A stretch of DNA of 64,000 nucleotides from Shewanella psychrotolerans (lineage in GTDB: Bacteria; Pseudomonadota; Gammaproteobacteria; Enterobacterales; Shewanellaceae): assembly GCF_019457595.1 (NCBI RefSeq), contig NZ_CP080419.1:3534001-3598000 (forward strand), written 5' to 3'. Positions 63,246-64,000 of the stretch are shown one piece after another (the stretch's first letter is position 1; every line of letters begins with the position of its first letter). The position numbers were made by a program, and so were the translations under genes. The notes under the pieces were generated by a model that was not told the origin of the DNA, ran no database searches, and was given only the letters and a program-made list of their open reading frames with translations.

Positions 63246-64000
63246 TTACTGGCCGTTATTTAACGTCTTTTTCTTGGTATATTTGGTCGGCAATGTGTTT
63301 GCTGGGTCATCTGGCCATAAGTGTTTCGGATAACGCCCTTTCATCTCTTTTTTCACTTCTACATAGGGACCAACCCAGAAGTTGGCTAAATCTGCCGTCA
63401 GGGCTAACGGACGCTGCGCAGGAGACAACAGCTCCATAGTCACCACCAGCTGACCTTGCGCCAAGGTTGGACTCTGGGCCATGCCTAACGCCTCTTGTAG
63501 GCGAACACTTAACAGAGCACGCCCCGATTCTTCATAGCGGATCTGGGCTCGAGTCCCAGTTTTCATCGGCCAATGAGTGGGCAACTGCTCCGCCAACACT
63601 TGTTGCTGCGGCCAAGGTAAAAGGTTGTGCAACAGGCTATAAAAATCGAGCGCCTTAAGCTGAGTTAAACGCCTAACATTGTCCAAATAGGGGCCTAACC
63701 AGGTCTCTAAGCTGAGTAATAAGCTAGCATCATCCATCGCTGGCCAATCACCTGATAATTGATAATTACGAGCTAATGTGACTCTTTGTCTAAGCTGGGC
63801 TACTTTATCATCAAAACCCAATACGGAGATGCCTTTACAGCGAACTAAATCATAAATCGCCTGCTTGATTAACTCATCGTCTAACTGTTCGATGGGACGT
63901 CGCTCTAATACAATCGCACCAATACGGCGCTGCTGCTGGGCATAAAAACGCGCTTTATCATCATCCCAACCACAAACCACCTCTTGCGATACACAGTGAC
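63246..64000 (-). CDS. hrpB: ATP-dependent helicase HrpB, C-terminal part (cut by window)
   Basis: The frame is open to the right edge. The visible 250 residues are the C-terminal region of HrpB: GWDDDKARFYAQQQRRIGAIVLERRPI, then the LLPWPQQQVLAEQLPTHW and LSPAQRPLALTADLANFW stretches and the typical end MKGRYPKHLWPDDP. A DExH-box RNA helicase of unknown substrate. The helicase core lies outside the window. Precedes mrcB on the same strand. Confidence 0.93.
   Translation of the reverse strand, partial: HCVSQEVVCGWDDDKARFYAQQQRRIGAIVLERRPIEQLDDELIKQAIYDLVRCKGISVLGFDDKVAQLRQRVTLARNYQLSGDWPAMDDASLLLSLETWLGPYLDNVRRLTQLKALDFYSLLHNLLPWPQQQVLAEQLPTHWPMKTGTRAQIRYEESGRALLSVRLQEALGMAQSPTLAQGQLVVTMELLSPAQRPLALTADLANFWVGPYVEVKKEMKGRYPKHLWPDDPANTLPTKYTKKKTLNNGQ

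Overview
The window looks like a stretch of a Shewanella chromosome, or a very close relative. The minus-strand order tkt-epd-pgk-fba divergent from metK, a periplasmic cytochrome with a twin-arginine leader, a CoA-disulfide/polysulfide reductase with a fused rhodanese domain, and a DUF3581 protein all fit that group. This rests on gene order and motifs read by eye; no database search was run. Both edges cut genes: an RND efflux pump at the left and the helicase HrpB at the right.

Layout. 1-6.1 kb: RND pump (N-terminus missing), a radical SAM protein and a large PAS sensor with a decayed GGDEF domain. 6.1-7.5 kb: an accessory islet with what looks like a solitary integron attC site directly in front of a GFA-family gene that has a strong ribosome binding site. 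7.5-14 kb: a conserved unknown membrane protein, a ToxR/CadC-like regulator coupled to a small membrane partner, a split-Soret-type diheme cytochrome plus lipoprotein (with a CRP-like site upstream), a second membrane-anchored winged-helix regulator, curved A-tract DNA and a DUF481 outer-membrane protein. 14-21.5 kb: the fba/pgk/epd/tkt cluster and metK behind MetJ-like boxes. 21.5-30.5 kb: small metabolic and membrane genes, two paralogous GAF/degenerate-GGDEF proteins, a META lipoprotein, a dicarboxylate symporter and acetyltransferases. 30.5-39 kb: serine degradation and uptake (sdaA and a SdaC-type transporter), yjjX, a MarR-GNAT fusion, tas and a CsdA-CsdE pair. 39-45 kb: an intact-motif diguanylate cyclase, FKBP, a sulfur module (two YeeE/YedE half-transporters plus polysulfide reductase) and pyrC.

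45-53.3 kb is the most coherent regulatory story. A minus-strand cluster encodes a periplasmic adaptor, a small membrane protein, an ABC ATPase, two MacB/FtsX-type permeases, an NtrC-type response regulator with an intact GAFTGA loop and its histidine kinase. Upstream of the adaptor gene I read a sigma-54 -24/-12 element. About 65-110 bp further upstream are three copies of AAGTGTCCG spaced about two helical turns apart, one of them inside a perfect 14-bp palindrome. This is the arrangement expected of an enhancer for the cluster's own regulator, so the exporter appears to be a self-contained sigma-54-controlled module.

53.3-64 kb: a small TM2-like/YidD/DUF4177 islet followed by a diverged copy of a sequence also found beside the GFA islet; DUF3581; a porin/FMN-binding/PepSY redox set; a DUF1704 (QEGLA) zinc-metalloprotease-like protein; a GNAT; mrcB (PBP1b); and the 3' part of hrpB. 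No rRNA, tRNA, CRISPR array, complete insertion sequence or prophage was seen.
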